A DNA stretch of 61,835 bases from Cudoniella acicularis (GCA_013054445.1 JAAMPI010000129.1:1-61835), one strand, 5' to 3'; shown: positions 45,431 through 59,249, counted from the first letter of the stretch. The notes: generated by a model from the letters alone, not told the origin. Translations and numbers: made by a program.

Positions 45431-48400
45431 ATGTCTAGCTAGACGGCGTTCCCTAATAATACCGAATCCCTAGATCGCTCCCGCGAGACAGCGCGCCTCG
45501 GCGTGGCCTTAGTCAGGCTAGAGAACCTATTATATTAACCTCTTAAAGGACGGCCCCGAATTCTATTCTAGCTAAGAAAGACCGAGTACTAGCTAAGAGA
45601 ATTCATACTTCGAGGATACTTTCCGAACGTCTACGGAAACCGTATTAAGGCCGAAATTTCTTAGCCGGTTCTAGCTACTACCCTAGCCCGGTCCGAATTG
45701 ACGATCAGTGATCTTTAAGACGCGGGGCATATCAAGCGTCTTTACTTTCCGGAAGGCGCTCTTTTAACGTATTATTATAGACAGTATCGATTAGAAGCTA
45801 TAAAACAGTATATCTATCCGTATAACGAGTAGTAGGCGGTCGAGCTCTATAATAAAGGTACGTATAAGCCTTTAACGCTGATATAAGTAAATCTTATAGT
45901 AATATAGAGAGATAGGATAACAAGTGTCGTATATAAGAGTAAGACCGTAATATCGAGTCGATTTTATACGACGATAGAACCGTCTTCCGATTCCTAGATA
46001 CGGAGCCTGACTAGAGGACGGCGTGGCGGTCGAAGGACGCGGAGAATGACCTTAAAGCTATAGAGAAGAGGCTAGCTTTATATAAGGGCTTTATATCTCT
46101 AAGACCGTTTGTCGGTCTCTAGGTATCTTTTTAGAAAGGCACTTTATACCGGTATAAATCGCTTAGATATAATAAAGTAGGTATAATTCCCTTAGTATAC
46201 GTAACGCTAACATACTATCTTAAGAACTAATACGATATTTAGACCGTATTAAGCACGTCTGGACCTTAATACTCGACGATAACGAAGAGCTTATATATAA
46301 TCTAGATCCTAAGACCGTAGAACTGTTTAAAAGGAGGGCCCCTAAAACGTTATTAGCCGACAGAGACTTTATTACCCGAGCTATCGAGAGCAAAAGTATA
46401 TTTCTATTATTATATAATAATATTAAAAGATTAGGACTACTATAGAACGTTATCGCTATTAATAAGATAATCCCTTCGATCAAGACGCTCGCTAAGGATT
46501 CCTTATACCTAGAAGACTATACGAAAGTAATACGGACGCTTATCGACCTAACAGAGTGTCATATAAGAGAGATAATATAATATATGTGGCGTGGATATAG
46601 AGGAGACTATATAGTGTTAGAGAGCGCCGATAGGTTGACCGAATATAGCGATATACGGACGGGCGACGACGAGAGATTTAAGATAGCGTACGTCTAACTA
46701 TAGATGTTCGCTATACGTAATTTTCATCGCCTTATAAACCTCGTCCCGAAGTCGGATAACAAATAAAAGGTGTCGAGTATCGGCCTAGACCCCTAATATC
46801 TCCTTGAATTTACTAGGCTCGCGAACGCCCTTAGATTTAGGTCTAATACGATTACTAGTATTCTTAATACTAACGTAGATCGAGAGTATATTAGGAACAT
46901 GCTTACGATAGCTAGGCCGCCGGGTAGATACGATTATAATCTCGAATTAGAAATTATAGGCTACTACTAGCTTCTAACCCGTATCAGTAGTAGGCAGTAA
47001 GAACTCCTTAGGCTACTAGTCTAGACTACTACGCTCTCGAATGTCAAGGTAAAACAACGGTATAAGAGACTATATAACCAGGCACTCTAAGATTACGCTC
47101 TTTATTTCTTCTTATATAATATTTATAAAATACCGGAGAGTAGTAAGTACGTTATAGATCTATTTGTTAAGCGAGGTATTGCGCTCTCTTTCTTTCGTAT
47201 CCTACTACTACCTCCTAAGGCCGGTCGTTATAGTAATAGGATAGAGGGGGTAGCTATAGATACTCGTAGCGTATTATAATAGTAACGTGACTATAATCAG
47301 ACTTATTAAATAACGAGTCAAGCTTAGACGAGTAGGTCGGTCAGGGATATAGCTTAAGATATCGTATTTATATCGCGCCTAGAAGAGTATAAAAGACAGG
47401 TCGCGGAATAATAAAATAAGATCTCTCTTTATAAGGTAAAGTTATTAGAGACTTAGATAAATTCTAAACGGCTACTTGCCGAGGTTTAGCCGTACCGGAA
47501 CAAGATTAAAGAATTAGAGACTATTAACCTCGATCAGTCACGCGAAAATTCGTAAGTATATCTCGAATTGGCTAAGAAGTAGCGGAAGATAGAGACTCTT
47601 AAAAGGACAATTATAGGTNATAAATCTACTCGCGAAATACAAGTTATATAAANAAAGTAGTATTAAGACGAACGAGAGATAGCGATTAAACTAGAGAAAT
47701 CTCGTTTTATAATCGTAGAATTCGAGCGTAGGATCTCGGAATATAAGTCTAAGAGTNATAGGCAAGTATTAGTAGTAGAGTNATTACGATANTAGCTTAC
47801 TATATATTTATAACAAGTAACGGCAGAATTAGAGGCACTATAGTCGAGAATTGTTTAATAGGAGAGGGGTGACTTACGAAGGCCAGAAGATATTAATNCC
47901 GGAGTAATGTNTTAAGGCTTNTAAGAAAGAGTTGCCGAATTAGAGCTCGTTAGTCAACGGNAGGCCGAAGACCTAAGGAATTCTAAAGAGGTGGCTACTA
48001 TTAAGGGCAGGACCTTAGATATAATACTTATAAAGATTAAGNAGACTAGAGAAGGAGTAGACAAGATGAGTATAGCCTTTATANGACGACTCTAGCTTNA
48101 ACAGAACTATAAAGACGGTGATTANNAGACTATCTATTTAGATAAACTTTAATTTAAAGATCTTCTTACGGCGAGAGCGTAGTTTAATAAGATTAAAGAC
48201 CTAAAAAGGTCGATCGCNAAGTTTATTACTCTNTATAGCCAGAATAACCTAGCGTATAACGAAAATACTCGCGTAAAGATTCTCGAATAGTAGAAGCTAG
48301 TTCCGGGTNACNNGCTCGCTATCGTAGATAGAANAGGAACAGGCGTCGAAANAGAGACCCCTGATCTTAAGNAAATNCTAGNAGTCGTAAGCAGACGGGC

Positions 48401-49650
48401 TAGAGTCTTAGAACAAGAAGGTCAGGCTGTCTATNACCTCTAANNAGAACTNGATATAGCGAGGGCAGCCGCCGAGAGCTAACGGTAAAAGGCAGAACGT
48501 GTCGAATAGCTCGAGGAGGAGCTCGTAGAGGTAAAGAAGNAGTTATANTAAGAACAAGTAGCTACTAGNGACCTCGNAGAAAGCTTAAAGANAGTATACG
48601 ACGCCACGTAGAGAGANATAGAACTCANAAGCGTCNTTAAAGGAGAACTAGATATAGCTAAGGCAGAGAATAAAGCACTACTCTAGTAAGGGAAGGCAGC
48701 TATTATAGAGCTTATAGTAGAATTAAATACGATTAAGGCAGAAGCTAAAACCTTACGAAAAGAGGNAGAACGAGTTCGTAGGCTANAGACAGAATTAAAT
48801 NATTTAAGAACAGTATTATAAGNGANAGGNAGCGTATAAGCGNAACTAGAGAAGACGAGACAGGACTTAGAAGACTTAAGGCAGGTATTAAGCTCGTATA
48901 TTANGGATCTNAAATCAGCTAAGGCTAAAGTTAATAAGAGGCTAGAGACNTCGAAGAGTCAAGTNACCGGCCTAGAAAAAGACTTAGAGGTAGCGCGGCA
49001 ATCTATTAAGGAGAGGGAAAGAGAGTTAGTAAGCCTAAAGCTTAAGATCGATAATAAAGACGAGCGTATAAGGTTATTAAAGGCATAACTGTTTAAAACG
49101 AACCGCCTAATATAGCTAGAGAAAGAGAAAGAGAAACTCGAGGCCGAGTAGAANGAGATTTAAGCTACGCTAGCCGGGGCAAGAGCCTTAAACAGCCAGG
49201 ATCTTAGGGAACTTATATAGCGGGAAGCGTAAGTCGATACTAGCCTNTTATATNTTAAAGAGAAAATAGTTATAACGGGATTAGACGTTATAAGATATAC
49301 GAAGTATAGANTACGCTTCGAAAGCTCTAAAACAGGCCGCCAGANAGGCGTAGACTATATTCTTATAGAAGACCTAGAGAAGAAATTTAAGGAGTTGCGT
49401 GATTAGGTCGTTTATTGTTTCGTAAACGATANTATNACGNTANTAGAGCTCGGGAAGTATAAAGACTTCTTANNAAATCAAAAGNATCTCGCTNACTANN
49501 NGGAATTCTTCTACTATAGTTATAATCTACTACGGAANAGANATCGCGGTCTAGATAATACGAGAGAAGATTTAAAGAGCGCTTTAAGACCTAGAGCCTA
49601 GNAACTAGTAAGACTTCGCGCTAAGTCTAAAGAACCNCGCGGCTGATCCC
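45431..49650 (+). pseudogene. Large coiled-coil protein, unrecognised, RIP-inactivated
   Basis: The ATG at 45431 is intact (MSS-x-TAFPNNTESLDRSRE, then TARLGVALVRLENLLY). An N-terminal region of several hundred residues has KGRPRILF, LREFILRGYFPNVYGN, AGHIKRLYFPEGALLTYYYR and YNKGTYKPLTLI. From about 47,380 to 49,330 the translation is a long heptad-like coiled coil rich in E, K, L, A, with runs such as DLEVARQSIKERERELVSLK. A short folded tail follows (KKFKELRD, FVNDN, ELGKYKDFL). Size would be near 1,350 residues. Stops are TAG/TAA; many N bases fall in the coiled-coil half. It could be a cytoskeletal, tether-like or element-encoded protein; no known family was recognised. Sequence upstream of it is the GAATATTC array. 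Confidence 0.55.
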
Positions 49651-51730
49651 TATTTCCTCNTTTTTATCGCCTTTTATATATNTTTTAAGGCAGTAANAGG
49701 GATAGGTCGTAGCGATATTAAGGTTCGGTTCTTTNTCTCGAGGGATCTGTTACGGTAACGGCCGTTCGAGTANTAGTAGAAGAAAGCTACGATATAGGAG
49801 GGTTNGCTANTATACGNTACTNATATAAGCTAGGCCCTNGCCNTTAGGTGATCGTAAATAAAGATCGTTATAGATTTNATCTAACGCTTGACTTGATCTA
49901 ATATTNAATTTTAGTANNNGGCTNTTCTTCTTTACCCTACGCTAACCGAATTAGATTAGGCTTATCGTCTGACTTTACGATATACTATTTTCNTATATAC
50001 CTATTCTAGTAANNAGGGCTTNCTCTCTAAAGGGAGGGGATCTCTCTNATACGGTATCACTAGGACTAAGTCTAACGAATCTTAANAGTTAGGTCAGTTG
50101 TTAAACAAGAGTNTTATCTCGATTATAGCTAACCTGTTCTACCTAGATTCCGCCTAGTATTATAGAACCTACGAACGGAGTAGTAATAAGCCAAACTATT
50201 ACTAACCCTTATAATCGAACCTTCGGCGGGTCGATATTTACTTTAGCGACACCTTAATTTAGTAGCTTACGCTCTATTATATAAGTGCGACTAGTCATTC
50301 GGTAGTAAGCTATCGAGTAGTATCTTAACTTACTAGCTTATATTTTCGAGTCTCCCGGTCGAGCTATTCCTAAAGCTCGTCGGTCGTAAGTCTCTATATC
50401 CTCTCGAGAGCGCCGCGTAATTATTATAGAGGGATTTAAGGAGTCTAAAGACGTAACTTAAGATTAAAGAAGTATATACTATTTATAAAGGCAAGATATA
50501 AGAATTAAAGACAAGCTCTAAGGAAGAAGAGATAGCGGCCGCTTTAGTTAAGCTAGGTATATACTCGCCTATAACCCTAGTAGCGGCCCGTTTTTCCTAC
50601 TAGCGGTTAAGGATTATAGTAACTTAGGTATAAAGGAGGGTTATAAGTGAATAGAGTAATACGAAAAACAAGTAACCTAGGGAGTGAAGCCTTGATACTA
50701 CCTCTCTATAAGATCTCTTAATAACTTATAATACTTGTTTGTCGTAGTTCTCTACTTCGAAGTAGATCTCTTTAAGAATCTCTTTTTAATTATTACGGTC
50801 AACTTTAATACTTTTTTCTATCTCTATACTATACGCTAGAAGAACGTTACTATATCTTTACTCGTTATATCAGGTCCTTACTTCTAGAATTAAGAGCTAT
50901 TAGTATAGCTATAGTTTCTATTTACTCTATTTTCTTTTTTTCTATAGTATAGCCACCTTATCAAATATATATCCGCGTCTTTCTTCTATAGCTCCTCTAA
51001 TACTTAATATGTTTCCTATGCCTTCTTTTAGCCCGCGTATCGCGTCTCCTAGCCTAGTTTCTAGGTTGTTCTTCTTTTCTAGCCTCTAGGGTGCCTCCTT
51101 TTTTTTAAGCGGATTATATAGCACTTCTTCCGTATCCTCGATACGCACTTAAAAGATATATATTAAATATAATAGTGTTTTACCTAGCTAAGAAGGTCCT
51201 CGGCACTAGGGGTAAGTGTCGCCCTTACTCTACTGTTTATCGCTTGATGACTAGAGGTAGCTAGAGTCAAAATTAGCGATCAACTATCTTTGATCAGGAC
51301 TGTTAAGATCAAGCTAACAGCCTTTAAAGTAGCTAACATATGTTAGCGCTTCGATTATTCCGAATAGTATTATTCGTACTTATAGAATCATTATTGTTAT
51401 AGTAGTCATCCTTAAGCTATCGCTTACTTGTTCTATATAACCTAGGCTAACGGCTGTCAATTTTCGTGACTATAGTTATAAAGAATTATAAAGTATACTA
51501 TATTATATAATAGCTGACTACTTTGATTCCCGGTTATTATAAACACTATCTCTAGTACGTTAAAGCTACTTCTAAAAGTAGAATTTCTAGAAATAGCTAT
51601 ACTCCTTAACGTATACTGATTTATATCTAAAATAGTAATTAAAGAGTGCTTAAATCTAAGGTAAGAGAGTCGAGATAGAGATATAAGACTCTTAGAGCAA
51701 TCTTCTTAGATAAAAGAATCAGTAAAACAA
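49651..51730. other. RIP-damaged spacer with scattered N bases
   Basis: N bases continue to about 50,100. No domain was recovered on either strand, and stops are dense in all frames. Confidence 0.4.
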
Positions 51731-51800
51731 GATTGACTTCTAAGTATTATTAACTTTTAAGTAGTATTGACTTCTAAATAGTATTGACTTCTATATATCA
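51731..51800 (+). repeat. Repeats of (T)AGTATTGACTTCTA
   Basis: ATTGACTTCTA occurs at about 51,732, 51,767 and 51,783, with a related ATTAACTTTTA copy at about 51,748. The array lies about 40 bases before the next gene. Confidence 0.6.
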
Positions 51801-51839
51801 ATATCTTACCTTACTATTAAAAAACTGGTCTTAAAACGT

Positions 51840-53830
51840 GACTATAGCGGACATCGNACNTAACAGGACNAATGCTACCGCGGCGGCTTAGATAGGCAAG
51901 GGTAGAGGGACTATTTAATCTAATGGCCTCGCGACCCTAGAGCCGACCCCCGGCCTAGATATAGAGCGGATCGCTGCCGATCAACTACGTTAGAGTATAG
52001 AAATTTCGGAGCTTAAGAAAGTTCTTAGTATTAAAGTTGACCGTCGTCTTAATCAGGTAGAAGAGATCAAGAAGATCTACCTAGTAAAGGCCCTAATCGC
52101 TATAAAGAATAAAGGCGATTAGTCAGGTAAGTAAACCTCTTTAAATAACGTAGACTACTTTGTTTAATCTATATATTAGTACTGATAATAGTATACGTGA
52201 TAACGGGTATTAGTAAAAAGTAGATAGATAAAACAAACTAATAGCTTAAATTAATCCTTAATCAGACAAATCCTAGCTATACTTTAATACTACCTAGAGG
52301 AATATAATATAAAAAAGCTATATCCCTAGAAGAGATTAAGTAGATTATTAGTATAAAGAATATTCCTAGGGTTGATCAGCTCGAGGAGATTAAGCAGATC
52401 TATATAACGAAGGCTTTATAGATTTCTCGGGATAAGGAGGCTTAGTAAAGTAAGTCGAGATCCTTATAACTTGCCGTTCGTTAACTAAGAGTGCTAGAAC
52501 TATAAGCTACGGTTAAGGCATCGGGAATTACTAGAGGCTAGATAGAANNAANAAATCACGAGCTAAAACTGATCTAAGACGAGAAAGCAGACGAGGATAT
52601 AGAAGATAAAGAAGCTATAGCCTTTATCTAAGAAGTCTATACGCGCGTTATACCTANTATAGAAAAGATCTTAAGCGGTGATAACGATAATAAGCTCTAT
52701 ATAGAAATTCTAGATATAAANAATACTATAGNAAGCTAGTAATAGAGCTATCCCGATAAAGANGACATAGTCGACTTAATCGATATAAAGAGAATTAANG
52801 ATATTATAGTCAAGGCTTATTTCTAGGCTATAAAGTTTAAAAAAGATCCTACTAACGTAAGAGCGAAAGAACAGTTTCTTAGTAGAGTATAGGAACTTGC
52901 TAAGCTAGTCGAGGCGAGCTCTTATCCTAGTACTTNGATATTAAAGCCACTGCCTAAAGCGCTAAAGCCCCTACTATCTAGAGGAAATAGNACTAGACCT
53001 ACGGGTACTACTAGNACTACTCNTATAGGTACTGCTCCTATAGGTACTNCTCCCGCCGGTGTTATAGCTAGTAGTATTATAGACAACGGTATAGGTAGAA
53101 CCGATATTAGTACGGANCCTTATAAATTAAACAAACTAAATATAGGAAANCCNGGCTTTATTAAAGATAGAGAAATGATTATAGGATATAAGTTTAAGTA
53201 TTTTAGAAAGGGCGATAAAAAAGGCNAGGTATATAGCGGGNAACTCTTTATCGCGATTAGACCGTAAGCCTGCCCTTATATTAAGGTCNTTCCCCGTAAA
53301 GACTTTANTAAGAATACGGTTAACGTATATCTAAACTGCCTTTATACGATAGAGGTTAGCGGAAGGACTAAGAAAGATNAGTTTGTTAAGATCCTNTATA
53401 CCGTAGCCGAATCCTATAGACCGGAGCTATNAAAGGAACCCGTAATCTATACCTTATACGAGCGGAAAGAAGGAAATCCTATCTAGACATAGCGTATAGA
53501 CCTTTAAGATTAGNTAGAAAGTAAAAGGGCCGTAGATAACCTNNTTCGAAAATATATAGAACNAGAAACGANTAAGAGGGCCTAGTTCTATATAGCCTAT
53601 AGTATTAACGAAGAACTAGAAAGCCGAGATCGAGTTAANGATAAGCGCGCTCGTGTCTATAAAAAAAAAGGCCAACTCAACTTTAACCGAAGATANGGCC
53701 TTTCTATTTGTTAGAGCGTTAGTCTCGCGATTAATTAAGGCCGAAGCGTAACCTATAGTNAAGGTCGAAGCGTAGCCTATAAAGGTANGAGCGTAANAAN
53801 GATTCGATCNGACTAGCTTTCTTTCTTTTA
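51840..53830 (+). pseudogene. Unrecognised protein with a duplicated helical module, RIP-inactivated
   Basis: Two related modules are seen. ISELKKVLSIKVDRRLNQVE plus EIKKIYLVKALIAI lie at about 51,990-52,115. SLEEIK, IISIKNIPRVDQLEEIK and IYITKAL lie at about 52,325-52,420. An intron with donor GTAAGT follows the first (about 52,127). Downstream the frame gives QDEKADEDIEDKEAIAFI, DLIDIKRI, FKKDPTNVRAKEQFLSRV, a T/A/G/P-rich linker (GTAPIGT), DREMIIGYKFKYFRKGDKKG, and VNVYLNCLYTIEVSGRTKKD. N bases are frequent. The linker plus two modules suggest a modular, possibly DNA- or protein-interacting protein, but no family is recognised. Confidence 0.45.
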
Positions 53831-55140
53831 NTACTTAATATAAAAAGAAGTATAATATAAAGCTAGGCGTAGATCTTATAGAGCTAANAAAGTTAATAGC
53901 TACGTTTAAAACAATTTAAGACGCGCTTAGCTTATAGCCGTTATTCTTTTCTTTAATTAGGTCTCGGAGTATTCCCTANTTTATATATAGCCCTTAAGAC
54001 TTACTTACTATCCTCTTTTATTANATTTTCNTTTNCTTCTATATTTGTTTCGAGTTNTTATTTTAGATTTATACNGTATTANAGANCTNNTTNGACNNAG
54101 TACTNNCTNANACTGANNCTAATTATAGCTTTTCTAGTATATCACGTATAAACGGCGTTATTATAAGATACCTGTCTTATAGCCTAATCTTATTTTATTA
54201 TTAAGATATATAATATATATCTCCTTCTTCGATAGATAGGATATTAGAAGTTCCTTCGCCGTAATATATTATTACGTGAGAAATTTTAACCTATTTTATT
54301 ATATAATCGTATCTCGAGTAGCTAATATATATCGAAAACCGTATAAAGCGAAATAAATTTTTTAGCTATAATAAGTTCGTTTTTTAGTTTAGTTATTTCT
54401 ACCTTAAAAAATAGTTATTACGAGAAGCCGGAGGTAGATCGTAGAGTATAGCTTATAGTCATATGACTAACCCCCCTTTTCAAGTCTAAGCGAGGTAATA
54501 ATCACGTGCCTGTTGCCGGATCTATCGTAGTAATAGAGGACCTATATATAAGATACTATTATAATACTAAATAATCTTCTATCTCCTATTAATACTTCTA
54601 ACTATATACTAAAACTAATTAGAAATATAAATATAAAAATATCGACTAATATTTATTAACTTTTCTATTCTTTTATCGATAATCATAATCCTTATTAGAT
54701 CTTATCGACTTCCCTAGTTTGTCTATAATACGTATTAGATTCTAGGTATTCTAATTGATAGGATAAATCATACCTCGCTTAAAGAAAAAAGTGCCTAGGC
54801 TTTAATATAACTATAGAAGTAGGTAAAGAGAATAGACACTAGTATAAACCGAATATCCTAAATATTACGCTTATAAAGCCCCGCCAATTTGATGTTTTTA
54901 ATAGCTAGCTACTAGATCAAGAAAGCGACACGTAAAGTTACCCTTATACGATTTTTAAAGATTAAAATACTATTATAATATAACTAAAAAAGTAAAAGAT
55001 CGCGGATAAAAGCAAAATTTATAAACATAGAGAGATATAGAATATAGGTAGACTAAGGTTACTATCTATATAATAGTTAGGTTACTATATTGTTCCTATT
55101 AAGCTTTGACTTACCGCTAGATATGTCTTTTTATAAATAG
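53831..55140. other. RIP-damaged spacer
   Basis: It contains N bases up to about 54,120, then very AT-rich sequence. No gene was recovered. A GC-richer patch lies at 54,430-54,530. Confidence 0.4.
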
Positions 55141-55149
55141 ACTCGTATA

Positions 55150-55920
55150 ATTACTTCTCTAATTACTTCTAGCCTACTTACTATATTAAAAGCGAAATTT
55201 AGGATTATTTTTAAGAGTTGTCTTAATCTCGTATTCTCGGCTATACTAAACCCAAGTCTTCTATCTCTTTATAACTAGCTAGCGTATAATAAAGTTGTCG
55301 TCGTTAGCCTTAAAAAGATACCCTCTCTATATCTCCGTCGCGAATCCTAATAAGAAATCGCTATCTTATAAGATTTTAGTTCGGAAAGCGTATGTCCTTC
55401 TAGACATATATAAAGTACCTCCGTTAATATAATACGTTACTAATATTTCGAAGTTACGCCGTTCGATATATATAGTACCTAACTAATTATAACATCGTTC
55501 TATAATAGTCCCCGTTTTAAGACGTCTTATACGCTAAGATATCCCGACTACGCCTATTTTCTTATCCTCGAAGGGGGCTAAAAGCCAAGAAAATATAGTA
55601 CTCGGCTATATAATATTATTATTAGCTATAACCGTAATACGGGTCTTAACGAAAGGGACGGCTTTATAGACTTAGAGGCGTTTGTTAGTAACCGGAACTT
55701 TAAGGACTTTAAGATTCTTTATATTTATTAATTTAGAAAACTTCTAAAGAGTTCTATATTAATATTCCGTAGTAACGAGTAATATCTAGACCGGATTATA
55801 GGCTAATATGTTTTATATTGTTTGTCGAAGCTCTTCGATATCGATAGAGATAGTTAGAAGGATAATCGTAATATCTTTATAAGAGTAAGTCGGATTTTCC
55901 GGGACAGGGATTGACTTATA
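55150..55920 (-). pseudogene. Coding-like tract, unrecognised
   Basis: Reading the minus strand through TAG/TAA gives VLYMSRRTYAFRTKIL, DSDFLLGFATEI, RGYLFKANDDNFIIR, LVIKRQKTWV and YSREYEIKTTLKNNPKFRF, a protein-like run without gaps. The plus strand of the same stretch is also fairly open, so the strand choice is moderate. It lies downstream of the AAA gene on the same strand. No family was identified. Confidence 0.35.
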
Positions 55921-56449
55921 TAGCTAGTAAGCGATAGTATTAACAATAAGCCCTAAGTATCGTATAACACTTTAATAATATGTTAGTGTTCTTCGGTCCG
56001 AGACTTAGACGACACTTATAATAACAGGAAAAAGCGCTATTTTGGCTAGATAAGCGGCCTAAAATACTAATACCCTATCAAACCTAGACAATCACTTCTA
56101 AAACCGGTAGACTATATGATTAAGAGGCTAGCTAGAATTAGAGTAAAGGTTAGGCTCTCGTTCGAAAAGTGTTATTTAAGGAGAGGAAGGCTTATATATA
56201 TAATAGAACGAGAGAGCTAATACGTACGGGAAGCTATATACGGGTCAAGATAGTACCTACGCGAGCTATAGTCTTCTAAAAGCAGAATATAAATTAGGAA
56301 TAGTATAGTGCCTGCCTCCTTATCGACGTGCGTTCTTCCGTAGCCGAGAATATCACTAAACAGAACCTAGAGAAACGAGGTATAATCTATATTTATAGTC
56401 TAGTAGACTTTCGTAAGACTATAAACACTATTTCTATTAGAGAACGGCT

Positions 56450-58850
56450 TAGATTAGACCCTTCTAGATCTTTTTATCCTGTTAGAAATAACTACGTATA
56501 GCTTCTGTCGACCCTACGCCGTTAATATCACGTTCGAAGTCCTCGCCTACTTTAATTACGAATTCTAGATAAGATAGAGTCACCTGAGTTCCCTTCTAGA
56601 GAGCTAAGGCATAGGCCGTAGAAGTAAGATTTTTAATCTAAAAGTAGTACGAAGATAAGTATTCTATTTTTAAGGGCAAGTAATAAGTTAAGCTTACCTA
56701 GCGACTATTTAACGGCTTTTATACTAGAGATTTAAGGCCACTTTTACTATATACTAGCGGGCCTTAAGGTATCGTAGCCTTTTTTAGGAAGTACTCCTAT
56801 ACGCCTCTTCTCTAGTCTAGGCCTAAAATATTATACTTGATCTTAAAGTATATCCTACTTATAATAGTATTATCGATCTGTTTTACGCGATTAGTTATAA
56901 AGAACATAATCCTCTAGTAATACTCTAAGGTCCGTAAGAAAACATAAACGAGAGTATTTCGGTTAATATTATCGATTAAGCGTTACTCGAGGAAAACATC
57001 TACTTCGTCTAAAAGAAAGAGTATATTCTATTTCGAAGCTCGTTTAAAGATTAGAGGGAGTCGGCTTTCGAGTTCTTTAGCGGTTTTACCTAGCTCGCTA
57101 GCGAAGACCTATAAAGTTAATAAGAATACGAGATTATTAATATATAAAAACATATAATATAGAATAGTATTTAGAAATATTCGGATAGAACCTTAGCGGT
57201 TAAGGTTTTGCCTATACCTAGTGGCCCGCTAATATATATGTTAGTATTATCAGACTCTGACGGAGATCGATTATTATACTATAAGAGCACGTTAAACCCT
57301 AGCCCTTTCCCTATAATAAAGTCGTTAAAGGACAGGGAATTACTTAACGCTCGTTTTATATAGGCTTCGAGAAGAGTATAGATAGCTTTCTTTTTCTTTT
57401 AGGATATTTAAAGGTAGGAAAGAGCCTCGAGCTACTATTCGATATCCTTAATATTATTAATCGTAAACTTAGCTATATTAAACATATTAGTTATATTAGA
57501 ATTCGGATTACCGAGTAAGGAAGATAGGGCGCTTACCTTATAGTTTATTATTAAGGCTAAACCCTAGTAGAGTTAGGCTATAGATTAGGAGGTCGTCCCC
57601 TTTTACGTCTGACGGCTCTATACTAGTCTTCTTGACTACGTCGGGTGACTTTTTAGAATCGTCTAAGCCTAAAATAGTCTAGCTAGAAAGCGACGAGCTC
57701 TCTTTATCAGGTTTATCGATACTTGTTCTAGCGTAGTTCGGATTGGCCTTTTAGAAATAAATCGCGTCGACTATAATCCGACTATTAATAAATAGCTTAA
57801 CTAGATAGTTTTTCTTTATATAGAAGGCGATTCCTTAGTAATAGTAATAGTATACGCTTATAAGGGAGAGGAACTTTCGACCGTATTTTTCTAGATAAGC
57901 TCTCGTCTTCTTTTCTTTCTAATAGTATAAGAGAGGGAAGACTCTAAAGGAGTTGATCCTCCTTGTCCTACGGAATTTCTTAATCCTAAATATAGTCGAT
58001 ACCTCGCTAAAAACTTTCCTATTAGAGTCTAAATAGTGACAACCTATATAAAAGTATTCTATTCCGTCGATTTATTTTCTCTCTTCACTAAAATCATACT
58101 TAACGTATCTTAGCTTGCCTATACCGATATAAATAGTATAAAGGACCGCGTTCGGTTTAAAAAAGGCCTATAGAAGGTCATATATAATTTTATACTTCTT
58201 AAGAAGCGTAGAGAGGCGTTCGGCGATAGATTTATAGGTTTTCCTAATAAAATCGACTAATAAACTAAGATATTAGAGCGTCGAGTTATTAAGGACAGTA
58301 TTACTTCGATACGCCTCGAGATTAGAGAGGTAGTAGAAGAGTAGGTTCTATTCGACCTAGACGTAGTTAGTAATTAAACTAACTCCTATTTCTTACTAGA
58401 AAGTCAAGGGTAATTATATTAAAGGCTTCGTCTCTCGTAGGCAGATGCCTTTAACGTCTTATAGAACCGACCTAAGGACGTCTCGTAAGCCCTTAGATTT
58501 GATATTAACGTGGTATGTCTGTTTCTTAGTCGTCTTATCTGCTTTACTATCAGGATAGAGATTAGGACCGAGGCTAGGATACTTATTAATCCGCGTACGA
58601 ACTATAAAAATATATCGATCTAGTTTATTCTTTTCGTCAGGTAGCGTAATTGATTCTATAATCTTATACTTATATGCCTTTATATCCTAACTATATAAAT
58701 AGTATTAGCTTTATCAAGCTTAGACTTATATATTACGGAAGACGAACACTTTATTAACGGTCTTAAACTTAAGCTTTAAAGCTCGAGCTAGCGGTTCCTC
58801 GGATTTACCTTTGTCTATAGCGGCGGGCGGGGGTAGCGGCTCCTGCTTAG
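56450..58850 (-). pseudogene. AAA ATPase of the fungal DUF7025-associated type, RIP-inactivated
   Basis: The N-terminal part reads YKYKIIESITLPDEKNKLDR, TYHVNIKSKGLRDVLRSVL, FFKPNAVLYTIYIGIGKLRY, GIEYFYIGCHYLDSN and FRRTRRINSFRVFPLLYY, as in the DUF7025 region. The AAA core has Walker A ISGPLGIGKTLTAKVLSEYF (about 57,180-57,236), Walker B LLDEVDVFLE (about 56,985-57,018), RLIDNINRNTLVYVFLRTLE, and the sensor-1 segment IMFFITNRV followed by ISRIYFKIKYN (arginine finger region). The C-terminus LTSTAYALAL and FVIKVGEDFERDIQ closes near 56,450. This is a large multi-copy fungal family of unknown function. Stops are at W/Q positions. Confidence 0.85.
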
Positions 58851-59249
58851 TACTAAGAGACCTAAGAATGTTAAAGAACTGTTAGACATACTTAGTAGTT
58901 ATAATCTATAGCTATAGTTAGTTTGTCGGAAAAGTTAACGAATAGAAAGTTAAAGTCCTATCTAAAGTATCTTTAAGAGGAGTATAAGAGTATATATATT
59001 TCGTAGTATACGTAGAGGCTATCTATATGTCTTTAACGGCTTAGACTAAGTCTTAGGCATCGCTTAACGTAATAAAGCACTTAAATACTAAGAGATTCGG
59101 GCTAGTCGGTAGAGTAGGCTATTAAACTATCTCCGTTAAGACTTCCGTCGCTAAAGATTCCTTATCCTACCTAAATTTATTATTAGTAAGGTTCGATTTA
59201 CGCTCCGTTAGAGGGATACTAACTTAGGATCTCGGGCTATCTTAGACTA

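Noticed and set aside
46220..46483. Minus-strand 87-codon frame
   Set aside because: It is antisense to the coiled-coil gene, whose plus-strand frame is continuous with an intact ATG.
50000..51730. Search for a DUF3435 captain recombinase here and in 53.8-56.4 kb
   Set aside because: No recombinase motifs could be read in any frame. Absence is not proven because the sequence is heavily mutated.
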